Shown in pieces: positions 13,366-24,077 of a DNA stretch of 64,000 bases. The notes beneath the pieces are model-generated. The model had not been told where the DNA came from, did no database searches, and saw only the letters and a program-made list of their open reading frames with translations. The translations under genes were made by a program, and so were the position numbers. The stretch's first letter is position 1, and each line of letters begins with the position of its first letter. This DNA is from Streptococcus oralis (lineage in GTDB: Bacteria; Bacillota; Bacilli; Lactobacillales; Streptococcaceae). Location: contig NZ_CP094226.1 of the NCBI RefSeq assembly GCF_022749195.1, positions 1,638,001 to 1,702,000 of the forward strand, given 5' to 3'.

Positions 13366-14370
13366 TTAGAGAACAGCTGCCTGCCGAATCCAGTCCAACC
13401 TCTCTAAGTCAAAGTCATCTGGAACAGTACAGTCAGCTCCCAGAAGAACTCCTTTACTACCAGCTTCAGCCAGCAACCGTCTTGTTTCATTTTGCAATTC
13501 CGCCTTGGAACCTTGATACAGCAAGCTTTTCTTGCCATTTTCAAATCCACCTAAAACAGCCTTGCCTGGAAACAACTCTTGCCCCTGTGTCAAACTAACA
13601 TCCTCATGGTGGGTTGCCCAGTTGACCACTTGAGCTGGATAGTCCTTAAATATCGTCACATCGTTGCTCGCACCTTCAAAACCACAGATATGGAGGATAT
13701 TGGTCCCACCCACCTGATTGGCAGCCTCTAAAATCGCTATATTGCTCGGTTCGATATAGGTTTGGTAGAGTGCTGGTGTGATGCGCTCATCTTGAATTTC
13801 CTGGGTGCTGAGGTAAATCCCGTCAACTCCACCTTCCTGGATGATTTTCTGAGTTAGGATAGCAATATCTCCTGCAATCACATCTAGAATCGCTCTAAAT
13901 TGCTCAGGATTTTCAAGCAATAGATCAGCCACTTCCCTATCTCCTCGTGAAGTTTCTGTACGGAACCAGCGCTTGAGGTAGGAGATAGGGGAAAAGATAT
14001 TGTAGAAAGAAGCAATCTCTTCTGTAAAGGTCTCTCGAATCGCTTGTACCACTTCCACCTGTTGCTGAATCCATGGGTGTTCCTCACTAATCGACTCAAT
14101 AGAAGACAGCTCCTGAATGCTTGTAACCTTAGGACTATAGACATTACTTGGATAAAGGAAAAAACCGTCGCTCATAATTTTGACAAAATCAGGGCGAATC
14201 CTTTCCACATAGTTGCGATGCCCATCAACACTTTTTTGAAAGATACGTGGATTATTTAATCCCTGCCCCTTTTCTTCGAGTGTTACAAAATGAAACCAAA
14301 ATCCCACAGGAACTCTTTCCACTTCATCGCCTCGAATCGCTCTAAAGACTAGATCTCTTTTACTTGCCAT
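13366..14370 (-). CDS. URO-D-family protein with thiol-methyltransferase zinc site (copy 2)
   Basis: 334-residue paralogue of the protein at 12150-13148, first gene of the operon. It has the same zinc motif: His227-x-Cys229 (LHICG) and Cys314 (GADCTVP). I start it at the ATG at 14368-14370 because AAGGAGAG lies six bases before it; a longer reading from 14409 has no comparable ribosome site. Two divergent copies in one operon suggest two methyl substrates or a heterodimer. A 62-bp stretch of this gene (14039-14100) is repeated at 15744-15805. Confidence 0.82.
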   Translation of the reverse strand: MASKRDLVFRAIRGDEVERVPVGFWFHFVTLEEKGQGLNNPRIFQKSVDGHRNYVERIRPDFVKIMSDGFFLYPSNVYSPKVTSIQELSSIESISEEHPWIQQQVEVVQAIRETFTEEIASFYNIFSPISYLKRWFRTETSRGDREVADLLLENPEQFRAILDVIAGDIAILTQKIIQEGGVDGIYLSTQEIQDERITPALYQTYIEPSNIAILEAANQVGGTNILHICGFEGASNDVTIFKDYPAQVVNWATHHEDVSLTQGQELFPGKAVLGGFENGKKSLLYQGSKAELQNETRRLLAEAGSKGVLLGADCTVPDDFDLERLDWIRQAAVL

Positions 14371-14439
14371 ACCTCTCTCCTTCCATTTGGATTGAAACCA
14401 TCTTACCACTCCTTTTCCCCTTTTCCCAATATATATTGA

Positions 14440-14583
14440 CTATCAACTCGATTGGAAATTTTTATATCTATAAAGAAAAAAATCCCTGAAAAGCTTGATG
14501 TTACTAGCCTTTCAAAGATTCTCTTTATTTTCATCTATTTTTCAAAAAGGAGCTGATATAGATTTTCTATCAACTCGATTGGA
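14440..14583. repeat. 17-bp direct repeats in the methyltransferase-operon leader
   Basis: CTATCAACTCGATTGGA occurs at 14440-14456 and again at 14567-14583, each followed by a T-run and ATATC. The two lie on either side of a terminator-like hairpin. They may be operator sites or the footprint of a local duplication. Confidence 0.6.
14474..14517 (-). promoter_or_regulatory. Terminator-like hairpin in the leader of the methyltransferase operon
   Basis: A 12-bp stem (14484-14495 with 14506-14517, three or four G-U pairs) is followed in the leftward transcript by seven T. It is about 100 bases upstream of the first gene, in a divergent gap where no leftward gene needs terminating, so it is a candidate attenuator. 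I did not identify a known riboswitch class or a convincing promoter in the gap. Confidence 0.5.
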
Positions 14584-14677
14584 TTTTTTTATATCCATCT
14601 TCATTCCAAAATTAAGTACATAATTTTATCCTAATACCAAATTACTACTGAAAAATTTATTTTCTCCCGATATTCCC

Positions 14678-14706
14678 TTGCACAAATCCCGTGAAAACGC
14701 TACAAT
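14678..14706 (+). promoter_or_regulatory. Promoter of the acid-phosphatase lipoprotein gene, with weak cre
   Basis: -35 TTGCAC (14678-14683), 17-base spacer, -10 TACAAT (14701-14706). The sequence TGAAAACGCTACAA (14692-14705) in the spacer matches the cre consensus at about 12 of 14 positions. Confidence 0.75.
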
Positions 14707-14737
14707 ATTAGTAGACTATTATTAGGAGGATGGGATT

Positions 14738-15595
14738 ATGAAAATATCCAAAGTTACCATTACAATTGCTTCTACACTTGCTTCCGTCATTTTACTGACT
14801 GGCTGTGGCACAAATTCGGCAAATTCACAGACAACACAAAGTAGTACATCTGATAATCAGGTTACAATGACCTATGATCAGTTGCGTTCAAGAGAGAACA
14901 CTATGTCAACTCTTTGGTATCAAAAAGCAGCTGAGACCAAGGCACTCTATCTACAAGGTTACAATGTCGCTACTGATCGTTTGAAAGAACTACTAAAAAC
15001 ACAGACAGATAAACCCTACTCTATCGTTTTGGACTTAGACGAAACCGTATTAGACAACAGTCCTTATCAAGCTCAAAATGTCAAAGACGGAACAGCATTT
15101 ACCCCAGAAAACTGGGATGTCTGGGTAAAAAAAGCCGCAGCCAAGGCTGTACCAGGTGCTAAAGACTTTCTCCAATTTGCAGACCAAAACGGTGTCCAAA
15201 TTTACTATGTATCTGACCGCACGATAGATCAGGTAGATGATACGATCAAAAACCTAGAAAATGAAGGAATTCCTGTACAAAGCCGCGATCATCTCATGTT
15301 CTTAGAAAAAGGCGTCAAATCTAAAGAAGGTCGTAGACAAGCAGTCCAAGAAAAAACCAACTTAGTCATGCTACTAGGAGACAATCTTGTGGACTTTGCA
15401 GAGTTTTCAAAGACCTCTGAAACTGAGCGCAACCAAAAATTAGAGGAATTACAAAAAGAGTTTGGTGAGAAATTCATCATTTTCCCTAACCCAATGTACG
15501 GATCATGGGAAAGCACTGTTTACAATGGTAATAAATTGGATGCCAAGGGTCAAACTGAAGAGCGCCAAAAAAACTTACAAGGTTTTGATAAATAA
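14738..15595 (+). CDS. Lipoprotein e(P4)-type acid phosphatase / 5'-nucleotidase (LppC-like)
   Basis: Class C acid phosphatase of the HAD superfamily, 285 residues, tethered to the outer face of the membrane. The signal peptide ends in lipobox LLTGC with lipidated Cys23. The DDDD-type motif is VLDLDETVLDN with nucleophile Asp99 and acid/base Asp101; a later GDNLVDFAEF segment supplies the metal aspartates. Related proteins remove phosphate from nucleotides, including NMN, so that nucleosides can be taken up. AGGAGGA lies seven bases before the ATG. Monocistronic, with its own promoter and terminator. Confidence 0.9.
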   Translation: MKISKVTITIASTLASVILLTGCGTNSANSQTTQSSTSDNQVTMTYDQLRSRENTMSTLWYQKAAETKALYLQGYNVATDRLKELLKTQTDKPYSIVLDLDETVLDNSPYQAQNVKDGTAFTPENWDVWVKKAAAKAVPGAKDFLQFADQNGVQIYYVSDRTIDQVDDTIKNLENEGIPVQSRDHLMFLEKGVKSKEGRRQAVQEKTNLVMLLGDNLVDFAEFSKTSETERNQKLEELQKEFGEKFIIFPNPMYGSWESTVYNGNKLDAKGQTEERQKNLQGFDK

Positions 15596-15643
15596 AATAA
15601 GATCTACCAGTTTACACAAACCACAAGATATCGTATTTGCGAG

Positions 15644-15691
15644 AATATCAAAAAAGACGACTTCCAAGCGGAAATCGTCTTTTTTGATATT
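15644..15691 (+). terminator. Terminator after the acid-phosphatase gene
   Basis: Perfect 17-bp inverted repeat (15644-15660 with 15675-15691) whose arms contain six A and six T flanking GACGA/TCGTC. It can act in both directions. Confidence 0.85.
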
Positions 15692-15743
15692 TTATCTTGT
15701 ACTTGGTATAAACTAGTATATATTCCACTAGATAGTATGCTCT

Positions 15744-15805
15744 ATCGCTTGTACCACTTCCACCTGTTGCTGAATCCATGGGTATTCCTCACCAATCGAC
15801 TCAAT
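15744..15805 (-). pseudogene. 62-bp duplicated fragment of the copy-2 methyltransferase-like gene
   Basis: Matches 14039-14100 at 60 of 62 positions in the same orientation. It is an isolated internal fragment with no start and no continuation. Immediately to its right the sequence becomes AT-rich (TTGAATTTTTTTATATCC), resembling the tails of the repeats at 14440 and 14567, and then enters the 3' end of the next gene. This is a recombination or duplication scar that brackets the acid-phosphatase gene. Confidence 0.85.
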
Positions 15806-15818
15806 CAATTGAATTTTT

Positions 15819-16871
15819 TTATATCCTCTCTTTCATGGCAAAGTAAGCTCGTACTTTGGGGGCCACTTGTGTGCCGAAGAGTTCAATAGCTCTCAAAACT
15901 TGATCATGTGGCATAGAACCAAGCGGTAGATGGAGCATGAAACGGTCCAAGTCTAAATCCTCAATCATGCGAATCAATTTTTCTGCTACCTGATCTGGAT
16001 TTCCCACAAACATGGCACCATTTGGACCAACTTGCTCCAAATATTGCTCATAGGTCAACTCCTGCCAGTGTGGACGGTCCTTGGAAATCGCATCTACCAC
16101 TTGCTTAGTCGGATGGAAATAATCTTTTACAGCCTGTTCGCCATCCTCAGCAATCCAGCCCCAAGAATGAGCACCCACTTTCAGGTCTTTATCCGCATGA
16201 CCGGCATCCCTTCCAATCTTACGATAAGCTTGAATCAGCTTTTTAAAATAACGCGGATTGCCACCGATAATAGCATAGACAATCGGCAACCCCGCCTGAG
16301 CAATCTTCACTGTTGATTCGACATGACCACCTGTCGCCACCCACAATGGCAATTTGTCCTGAACTGGACGAGGATAAACTTCTTTTCCAGCAATGCTTTG
16401 GGTCAATTGCCCCTGCCAATTCACTTTGGTGCTTTCATTTGCCAACTGAAGCAGATCTAACTTTTCATCAAAGAGAGCTTCGTAGTCTTTCAAGTCATAG
16501 CCAAACAGTGGGAAAGACTCGGTAAATGATCCACGCCCAGCCATAATCTCTGCACGGCCATTTGACAAGGCATCAATAGTGGCATATTGTTGGAACAAGC
16601 GAATCGGATCCATACTCGAGAGAATGCTGACCGCACTGGTCAAACGAATCTTCTTGGTATTGACTGCCCCAGCTGCAAGAACAATCTCTGGCGCCGATAC
16701 CGCAAAGTCCTCCCGATGATGCTCCCCAATCCCGTACACATCCAAACCAACCTTATCAGCCAGCTCAATTTCTGCCACCAACTGACGAATGCGTTCATCA
16801 TGACTGTAAATCTGCCCAGTCGCTTCTAGAGCTGTTGTTTCACCAAATGTTGAAATTCCTAATTCTACCAT
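15819..16871 (-). CDS. LLM-class flavin-dependent oxidoreductase
   Basis: Bacterial luciferase-like TIM-barrel protein of 350 residues, expected to use reduced flavin (FMN or F420-like position) for oxygenation or reduction. The conserved N-terminal GISTFGE and GIGEHHR (flavin/active-site loop) and the RLTSAVSILSS strand are seen. The physiological substrate is unknown. It lies downstream of glmS, separated by a small terminator, and its stop codon lies within the AT-rich sequence next to the duplicated fragment. Confidence 0.87.
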   Translation of the reverse strand: MVELGISTFGETTALEATGQIYSHDERIRQLVAEIELADKVGLDVYGIGEHHREDFAVSAPEIVLAAGAVNTKKIRLTSAVSILSSMDPIRLFQQYATIDALSNGRAEIMAGRGSFTESFPLFGYDLKDYEALFDEKLDLLQLANESTKVNWQGQLTQSIAGKEVYPRPVQDKLPLWVATGGHVESTVKIAQAGLPIVYAIIGGNPRYFKKLIQAYRKIGRDAGHADKDLKVGAHSWGWIAEDGEQAVKDYFHPTKQVVDAISKDRPHWQELTYEQYLEQVGPNGAMFVGNPDQVAEKLIRMIEDLDLDRFMLHLPLGSMPHDQVLRAIELFGTQVAPKVRAYFAMKERI

Positions 16872-16950
16872 CCTGTTTCCTCGCTATCTCTTTTAGTTTT
16901 AGGGTATTTTATCACTAATTAGTTTTATTTTCAATAAATTTGCTCATTAG

Positions 16951-16976
16951 AAAAAGCCTAGATCAACTAGACTTTC
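16951..16976 (-). terminator. glmS terminator
   Basis: Leftward stem AAGTCTAG / CTAGGCTT with a 5-base loop followed by T-rich sequence, directly after the glmS stop codon. Confidence 0.7.
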
Positions 16977-16981
16977 TTGGT

Positions 16982-18790
16982 TTATTCTACTGTTACTGAC
17001 TTAGCAAGGTTACGTGGTTTGTCCACATCAAGGCCACGGTGGAGTGTTGCAAAGTAAGCGACCAATTGCGTTGGTACGACCATTGAGATTGGTGAGAGGT
17101 AAGGGTGTACGGTCGTAAGGACGATATCGTCTGTGTCTTTAGCAACATTTTCTTCTGCGATAGTGAGAACCTTGGCACCACGGGCTGCGACCTCTTGGAT
17201 ATTTCCACGAGTATGGTTGGCAAGGACTGGATCTGACAAGAGGGCCAAGACAGGCGTCCCTTCTTCAATCAAGGCAATGGTCCCGTGCTTGAGTTCTCCT
17301 GCCGCAAAGCCTTCACATTGGATGTAAGAAATCTCTTTTAGCTTAAGACTGGCTTCCATGGCTACATAATAATCTTGACCACGTCCGATGTAAAAGGCGT
17401 TGCGAGTTGTCTCAAGAAGCTCACGAACCTTGGCTTCAATGGTTTCTTTCTCTGAAAGAGTTGATTCGATAGACTGAGCTACGATTGACAACTCATGAAC
17501 CAAATCAAAGGCTTGCGCTTTAGCATTGCCATTTGCTTCTCCAACTGCTTTTGCCAGGAAGGCAAGGGCTGCGATTTGTGCTGTATAGGCTTTAGTTGAT
17601 GCCACGGCAATTTCAGGACCTGCATGAAGCAGCATGGTATGGTTGGCTTCACGTGAAAGGGTTGAACCTGGCACGTTTGTCACAGTCAGGCTTGGGATTC
17701 CCATTTCATTAGCCTTGACCAAAACCTGACGGCTATCCGCTGTTTCACCAGACTGGCTGATAAAGATGAAAAGTGGTTTTTTGCTGAGAAGTGGCATACC
17801 GTAGCCCCACTCAGAAGAGATTCCAAGTTCAACTGGTGTATCTGTCAATTCTTCCAGCATCTTCTTAGAAGCAAATCCTGCATGGTAAGATGTCCCAGCT
17901 GCAAGGATGTAGATACGGTCTGCGTCTTGAACAGCCTTGATGATAGCTGGGTCTACGACAACTTGACCAGCCTCATCTGTGTAGGCTTGGATGAGTTTAC
18001 GCATAACCGTTGGTTGCTCGTCGATTTCCTTGAGCATGTAGTAAGGATAAGTTCCCTTACCGATATCTGACAAGTCAAGTTCAGCAGTGTAACTAGCACG
18101 CTCACGACTATTGCCATCATAGTCTTGAACTTCCACACTATCAGCCTTGACGATGACCAGCTCTTGGTCATGAATTTCCATGTATTGGTTAGTCTCACGA
18201 ATCATAGCCATAGCATCTGAGCAGACCATGTTGTAACCTTCCCCAAGACCAATCAAAAGTGGTGATTTATTCTTAGCCACATAGATGACTTCAGGGTCTT
18301 GTGAATCGACCAAGGCAAAGGCATAAGAACCACGGATGATGTGAAGAGCTTTTTTGAAGGCTTCAAGAACTGACAAACCATCTTCTTCCGCAAATTTTCC
18401 AATCAAGTGAACAGCGATTTCCGTATCTGTTTGCCCCTTGAAGTGGTGACCTGCAAGGTGTTCTTCCTTGATTTCAAGGTAGTTCTCAATCACACCATTG
18501 TGAACCAAGACAAAACGTTCTGTCTCAGAGCGGTGTGGGTGAGCATTGTCCTCAGTTGGTTTCCCATGAGTCGCCCAACGAGTATGTCCGATACCAGTCG
18601 TTCCCTCAACACCAGTTGTCTTAGCAGACAATTCTGCAATACGACCAACAGCCTTAACTAGATGGTTTTCAGCACCACCTAGGACAAAAATCCCCGCAGA
18701 ATCATAACCACGGTATTCGAGCTTTTCAAGCCCTTGAATCAAAATATCAGTTGCATTTGTGTTTCCAACAACACCAACAATTCCACACAT
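16982..18790 (-). CDS. glmS: Glutamine--fructose-6-phosphate aminotransferase
   Basis: Makes glucosamine-6-phosphate from fructose-6-phosphate and glutamine, the first step of UDP-GlcNAc and peptidoglycan synthesis. 602 residues: N-terminal glutaminase with catalytic Cys after the start Met (MCGIVGVVG), GHTRWATHG loop, then two SIS sugar isomerase domains ([17 protein letters not shown]) and the C-terminal [12 protein letters not shown]. No glmS ribozyme is present in the leader; a promoter flanked by GntR-type half sites suggests control by an amino-sugar repressor. Confidence 0.97.
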   Translation of the reverse strand: MCGIVGVVGNTNATDILIQGLEKLEYRGYDSAGIFVLGGAENHLVKAVGRIAELSAKTTGVEGTTGIGHTRWATHGKPTEDNAHPHRSETERFVLVHNGVIENYLEIKEEHLAGHHFKGQTDTEIAVHLIGKFAEEDGLSVLEAFKKALHIIRGSYAFALVDSQDPEVIYVAKNKSPLLIGLGEGYNMVCSDAMAMIRETNQYMEIHDQELVIVKADSVEVQDYDGNSRERASYTAELDLSDIGKGTYPYYMLKEIDEQPTVMRKLIQAYTDEAGQVVVDPAIIKAVQDADRIYILAAGTSYHAGFASKKMLEELTDTPVELGISSEWGYGMPLLSKKPLFIFISQSGETADSRQVLVKANEMGIPSLTVTNVPGSTLSREANHTMLLHAGPEIAVASTKAYTAQIAALAFLAKAVGEANGNAKAQAFDLVHELSIVAQSIESTLSEKETIEAKVRELLETTRNAFYIGRGQDYYVAMEASLKLKEISYIQCEGFAAGELKHGTIALIEEGTPVLALLSDPVLANHTRGNIQEVAARGAKVLTIAEENVAKDTDDIVLTTVHPYLSPISMVVPTQLVAYFATLHRGLDVDKPRNLAKSVTVE

Positions 18791-18826
18791 AGTATATACG
18801 ACACAGGTAAGCTGTGCTTTCTCCTT

Positions 18827-18925
18827 AAATTGGTATAGTCTAATTCTCGCTTTACGGAATCAGCAAAAACAGTATATACTTGTTTTTCTCACTTGTCAAG
18901 AATAAAAATTGGTATAGTTTTTCTA
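18827..18925 (-). promoter_or_regulatory. glmS promoter flanked by NagR-like half sites
   Basis: Leftward promoter: -35 TTGACA (18894-18899), 17-base spacer, -10 TATACT (18871-18876). TTGGTATAG, the half site of GntR-family NagR/DasR-type operators, occurs downstream (18827-18845 region) and upstream (18905-18925 region) of the promoter. The layout fits repression relieved by GlcN6P or GlcNAc6P; the regulator itself is not in this window. Confidence 0.7.
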
Positions 18926-18956
18926 TCTGGTATTTTATCAAGATTTCACTTGATAC

Positions 18957-18985
18957 CTGACAAGTCACCATCAATTACTTATAAT
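18957..18985 (+). promoter_or_regulatory. Promoter of the small DMT transporter gene
   Basis: -35 CTGACA (18957-18962), 17-base spacer, -10 TATAAT (18980-18985). The ribosome site GGGGAGGAGG follows almost at once, so the leader would be very short. Confidence 0.6.
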
Positions 18986-19005
18986 AAGGGGAGGAGGTAT
19001 TTGCC

Positions 19006-19419
19006 ATGTGGTTTTTCTTCGCACTTTTATCAGCTATCTTTGCAGCCTTAACGTCAATTTTAGCCAAGATTGGGATTGAAGGAGTTCCATCCAATCTAGC
19101 AACCGCTATTCGTACAGTCGTCGTCATTCTTATGGCCTGGGCCATGGTTTTCTTGACCAATAGTCAGACCGAAATTGTCAACATCAGTAAAAAAAGTTGG
19201 CTCTTTCTCATCTTATCTGGTCTAGCCACTGGCGCCTCCTGGCTCTGCTACTATAAGGCTCTACAGATGGGCAATGCGACCGAGGTATCTGCTGTCGATA
19301 AATTCAGTCTCGTCATTACCCTCGTTCTAGCCTTTTTCTTTCTACAAGATATCCTGACGTTTAAAACAATTATTGGCTGTATCCTGATTACGATTGGGAC
19401 CTTGGTGATGATATTGTAA
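19006..19419 (+). CDS. Small EamA/DMT-superfamily membrane transporter
   Basis: 137 residues with about four transmembrane helices, the size of a half EamA transporter, which would work as a dimer. Features include the WAMVF and GLATGASWLCYYKALQ segments typical of EamA repeats. The substrate is unknown. It is transcribed divergently from glmS and ends at a bidirectional terminator shared with the beta-glucosidase gene. Confidence 0.85.
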   Translation: MWFFFALLSAIFAALTSILAKIGIEGVPSNLATAIRTVVVILMAWAMVFLTNSQTEIVNISKKSWLFLILSGLATGASWLCYYKALQMGNATEVSAVDKFSLVITLVLAFFFLQDILTFKTIIGCILITIGTLVMIL

Positions 19420-19420
19420 T

Positions 19421-19452
19421 AAAAAGTGAGATGAACACCATCTCACTCTTTT
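19421..19452. terminator. Bidirectional terminator
   Basis: Stem AAAAAGTGAGATG / CATCTCACTCTTTTT between the convergent DMT transporter and beta-glucosidase genes. Confidence 0.85.
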
Positions 19453-19457
19453 TATTC

Positions 19458-20837
19458 TTAAAATCCATTATTGTCACTGAGTTCTTTGAACCAGTGGCCA
19501 GATTTCTTAAGGCGGCGTTCCTGCGTTTCCAAATCTAGCTCAATCAAACCATAGCGGTTCTTGTAGCTATTGAGCCATGACCAGCAGTCAATAAAGGTCC
19601 AAATCAAGTAGCCCTTACAGTTGGCCCCATCTTCAATGGCACGGTGCAGTTCACGAAGATGCCCTTTGACAAAGTCAATTCGATAATCGTCCTGAATCAT
19701 GCCATTCTCACGGAACTTGTCTTCCCCTTCAACACCCATACCATTCTCTGTCAACATCCACTCAATATTACCATAATTTTCCTTGATATTTTGGGCAATA
19801 TCATAAATCCCTTGCTCATAAATTTCCCATCCACGGTGAGGATTGATTTTACGTCCAGGCATTACATACGGCTCGTAAAAATGTTCTGGCAAGAGTGGAC
19901 TCTCTGGATGCTTAGCAAATCGAGGTGCCATAACGCGCAAAGGTTGGTAGTAGTTGACTCCAAGAAAATCAACTGTATTCTCGCGAATGAGTTCTAACTC
20001 TTCAACAGTGTACTCTGGTAGCAAATCATGCTCAGCTAAAATTTCCACCAGTTCCTCTGGATAAGCTCCCAAGACAGATGGGTCTAGGAAAGATTGAGCT
20101 TGAAAGAGGTCGGCAATGCGAGCAGCCTTGACATCCGCAGGATGCTGGCTACGTGGATAAGCTGGTGTCAAGTTAAGGACAATTCCAATCTTGGAATCAG
20201 GTAAAACTTCATGACAGGCCTTAACCGCAAGACTACTAGCCAGTTGTGTGTGATAGGCTACCTTAACCGCTGCTTTGGCATCCACCTTGTGAGGATAGTG
20301 GGCGTCATAGAAATAGCCAAACTCTACAGGTACGATGGGTTCATTGAAGGTAATCCATTGGTCCACCAAGTCACCGTAAGTCTCAAAACAAAAACGAGCA
20401 TAGTCTTCATAGGCTGAGACGGTCGCCTTATTTTCCCAACCATCCCCATCTTCTTGCAAGGCAAATGGCAGGTCAAAGTGATAGAGATTGACTAAGAGAC
20501 GAATGCCTTTGGCCTTAATGGCTTCAAATACCTGACGGTAGAAAGCCACACCTTGCGGATTGACCTCTCCACGACCTTGCGGGAAAATACGAGACCACTG
20601 AATAGAAGTTCGGAAGGCTGTATGCCCAGTCTCTACCAAAAGCTCAATATCCTTTTCCCAGTTTTCGTAAAAAGTCGATGTTTTGTCAGGTCCAATTCCA
20701 TTATAGTAGCGATTTGGTTCTACTTGGAACCAATAATCCCAGAGATTGTCTCCCTTGCCGTCACCAGGAACTCGTCCTTCTGTCTGTGGTCCAGAAGTTG
20801 AGGAACCCCAGACAAAATCCTTTGGAAATTTTAGCAT
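19458..20837 (-). CDS. bglA: 6-phospho-beta-glucosidase (GH1)
   Basis: Hydrolyses phosphorylated beta-glucosides delivered by PTS transporters. 459 residues. GH1 acid/base in TFNEPIVP and nucleophile in LTENGMG are visible, as is the N-terminal FVWGSSTSGPQTEG. I start it at the ATG at 20835-20837 (MLKFPKDF) because the promoter's start point would fall near 20862, downstream of the earlier ATG at 20870, and AGAGG lies upstream of this start. No PTS gene is adjacent. Confidence 0.9.
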   Translation of the reverse strand: MLKFPKDFVWGSSTSGPQTEGRVPGDGKGDNLWDYWFQVEPNRYYNGIGPDKTSTFYENWEKDIELLVETGHTAFRTSIQWSRIFPQGRGEVNPQGVAFYRQVFEAIKAKGIRLLVNLYHFDLPFALQEDGDGWENKATVSAYEDYARFCFETYGDLVDQWITFNEPIVPVEFGYFYDAHYPHKVDAKAAVKVAYHTQLASSLAVKACHEVLPDSKIGIVLNLTPAYPRSQHPADVKAARIADLFQAQSFLDPSVLGAYPEELVEILAEHDLLPEYTVEELELIRENTVDFLGVNYYQPLRVMAPRFAKHPESPLLPEHFYEPYVMPGRKINPHRGWEIYEQGIYDIAQNIKENYGNIEWMLTENGMGVEGEDKFRENGMIQDDYRIDFVKGHLRELHRAIEDGANCKGYLIWTFIDCWSWLNSYKNRYGLIELDLETQERRLKKSGHWFKELSDNNGF

Positions 20838-20868
20838 AGCTTTACCTCTTCGTTTACTCATTTTCCCC

Positions 20869-20897
20869 ATTATATAGAAAAAACAAGGTAAAAACTA
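20869..20897 (-). promoter_or_regulatory. bglA promoter
   Basis: -35 TAGTTT (20892-20897), 17-base spacer, -10 TATAAT (20869-20874), embedded in the proS terminator hairpin. Confidence 0.6.
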
Positions 20898-20920
20898 GTT
20901 ACATTTTTGCCTTGTTTTTC
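20878..20920 (-). terminator. Terminator after proS
   Basis: About 16-bp stem centred on AACAAGG / CCTTGTT with T-runs on both sides; it ends the uppS-cdsA-rseP-proS transcript. Confidence 0.8.
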
Positions 20921-20935
20921 TTCTGATTATAGTTT

Positions 20936-22801
<1,866 letters not shown>

Positions 22802-22805
22802 TTAT

Positions 22806-24062
22806 CTAAAAGAAGAGTCGCATAATGTCATTCCATGTCACAGCTAGCATCAAGACAACCATGATAACTACACCAGCCATGGTGACATAGGTTTCAATTT
22901 CTTGTTTAAGGGGTTTCCGGCGGACAGCCTCTAGGATATTGAGCACAATCTTTCCACCATCCAAAGCCGGAATCGGAATCAAATTAAAAATTCCGATATT
23001 GATGGAAATCATAGCTAGGAAGTAGAGGACATTCTCAATTCCATTTTTAGCAGCATCGCTACTTGCCTTAAAAATGGCAACGGGACCACCGAGTTTGTTC
23101 AAATCTGGATGGAAAATCAAGTTTTTCAGAGCCGAAAGGATGCGAAGTCCTGAGTCGGCAGCAGTTGTAAATCCACCAACAAACATGGATAGAAAGTCTG
23201 ACTTGACCCCTGGTTGAACCCCAAGAATATAACGTCCTTGATTCTCTTCTGGCGTCACAGTGACTTGTTTTTCGCTACCATTTTCAGAAATGGTCACATC
23301 CAAGGTCGGGGCAGTCTTATCCTTGGTATCTGCTTCCACAGCCTGGGTCAAATCTTGCCAATTCTTAACCTCGTGCGAGCCGACCTTGGTAATTTGAGCG
23401 GTCTCAGCTACGCCTACCTTAGCCAAAGCTCCCTCTGGCATGACATGAAAGAGATTGGTCTGAGTATCTCTAACACCGCCCTGCAAAAAGATCAAAATCC
23501 AAAAAACAACAACACCTAAGATAAAGTTATTCATGGGACCTGCAAAGTTGGTGATGAGCTTGCCCCAGATAGAAGCATTTTGATACTGTACATCCAGAGG
23601 AGCGATGCGCACTTCGGTTCCATCTTCTTCAATAACCGTTGCATCATGATCCACTGTAAAAGTCTTTTCTTCTTCCAGGACCAAACCCTTGATAAAGAGC
23701 TTGTCTTCAAAGTCAAACTGGGTTACCTGCATAGGAAGAGCCGTTTGATCCAACTTCTTCCCTGAGAGGTTAATCCGTTTGACCTTACCATCATCAGCAA
23801 GTGTTAAACTGACTGGAGTTCCTGTCTTGATTTCTGTCGCATCATCACCCCAGCCTGCCATACGAACATAGCCTCCTAGAGGAAGGATTCGAATGGTATA
23901 AGCAGTGCCATCCTTACCGATATGGGAAAAAATCTTGGGCCCCATACCAATGGCAAATTCACGAACTAGAATGCCTGATTTCTTGGCAAAATAAAAATGT
24001 CCAAACTCATGCACCACCACAATAATCCCAAAAACGAGGATAAAGGTTAGCAATCCAATCAT
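22806..24062 (-). CDS. rseP: Site-2 intramembrane zinc metalloprotease (Eep/RseP)
   Basis: Cuts transmembrane substrates within the membrane; in streptococci and enterococci it processes pheromone and lipoprotein signal-peptide remnants. 418 residues. The zinc motif HEFGH (18-22) lies in the first helix, a PDZ domain occupies about residues 195-280, and the third metal ligand is in PIPALDGGK near the C-terminus. It lies between cdsA and proS with 15-16-base gaps. Confidence 0.95.
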   Translation of the reverse strand: MIGLLTFILVFGIIVVVHEFGHFYFAKKSGILVREFAIGMGPKIFSHIGKDGTAYTIRILPLGGYVRMAGWGDDATEIKTGTPVSLTLADDGKVKRINLSGKKLDQTALPMQVTQFDFEDKLFIKGLVLEEEKTFTVDHDATVIEEDGTEVRIAPLDVQYQNASIWGKLITNFAGPMNNFILGVVVFWILIFLQGGVRDTQTNLFHVMPEGALAKVGVAETAQITKVGSHEVKNWQDLTQAVEADTKDKTAPTLDVTISENGSEKQVTVTPEENQGRYILGVQPGVKSDFLSMFVGGFTTAADSGLRILSALKNLIFHPDLNKLGGPVAIFKASSDAAKNGIENVLYFLAMISINIGIFNLIPIPALDGGKIVLNILEAVRRKPLKQEIETYVTMAGVVIMVVLMLAVTWNDIMRLFF

Positions 24063-24077
24063 TCAATATTCCTTTCT

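Noticed and set aside
12150..14370. Annotation of the URO-D proteins as uroporphyrinogen decarboxylase (HemE)
   Set aside because: They carry the thiol-methyltransferase zinc motif, occur twice in an amino-acid importer operon, and no other haem-synthesis gene is present.
18791..19005. glmS ribozyme in the glmS leader
   Set aside because: The leader is short, contains a normal promoter with operator-like repeats and no ribozyme core.
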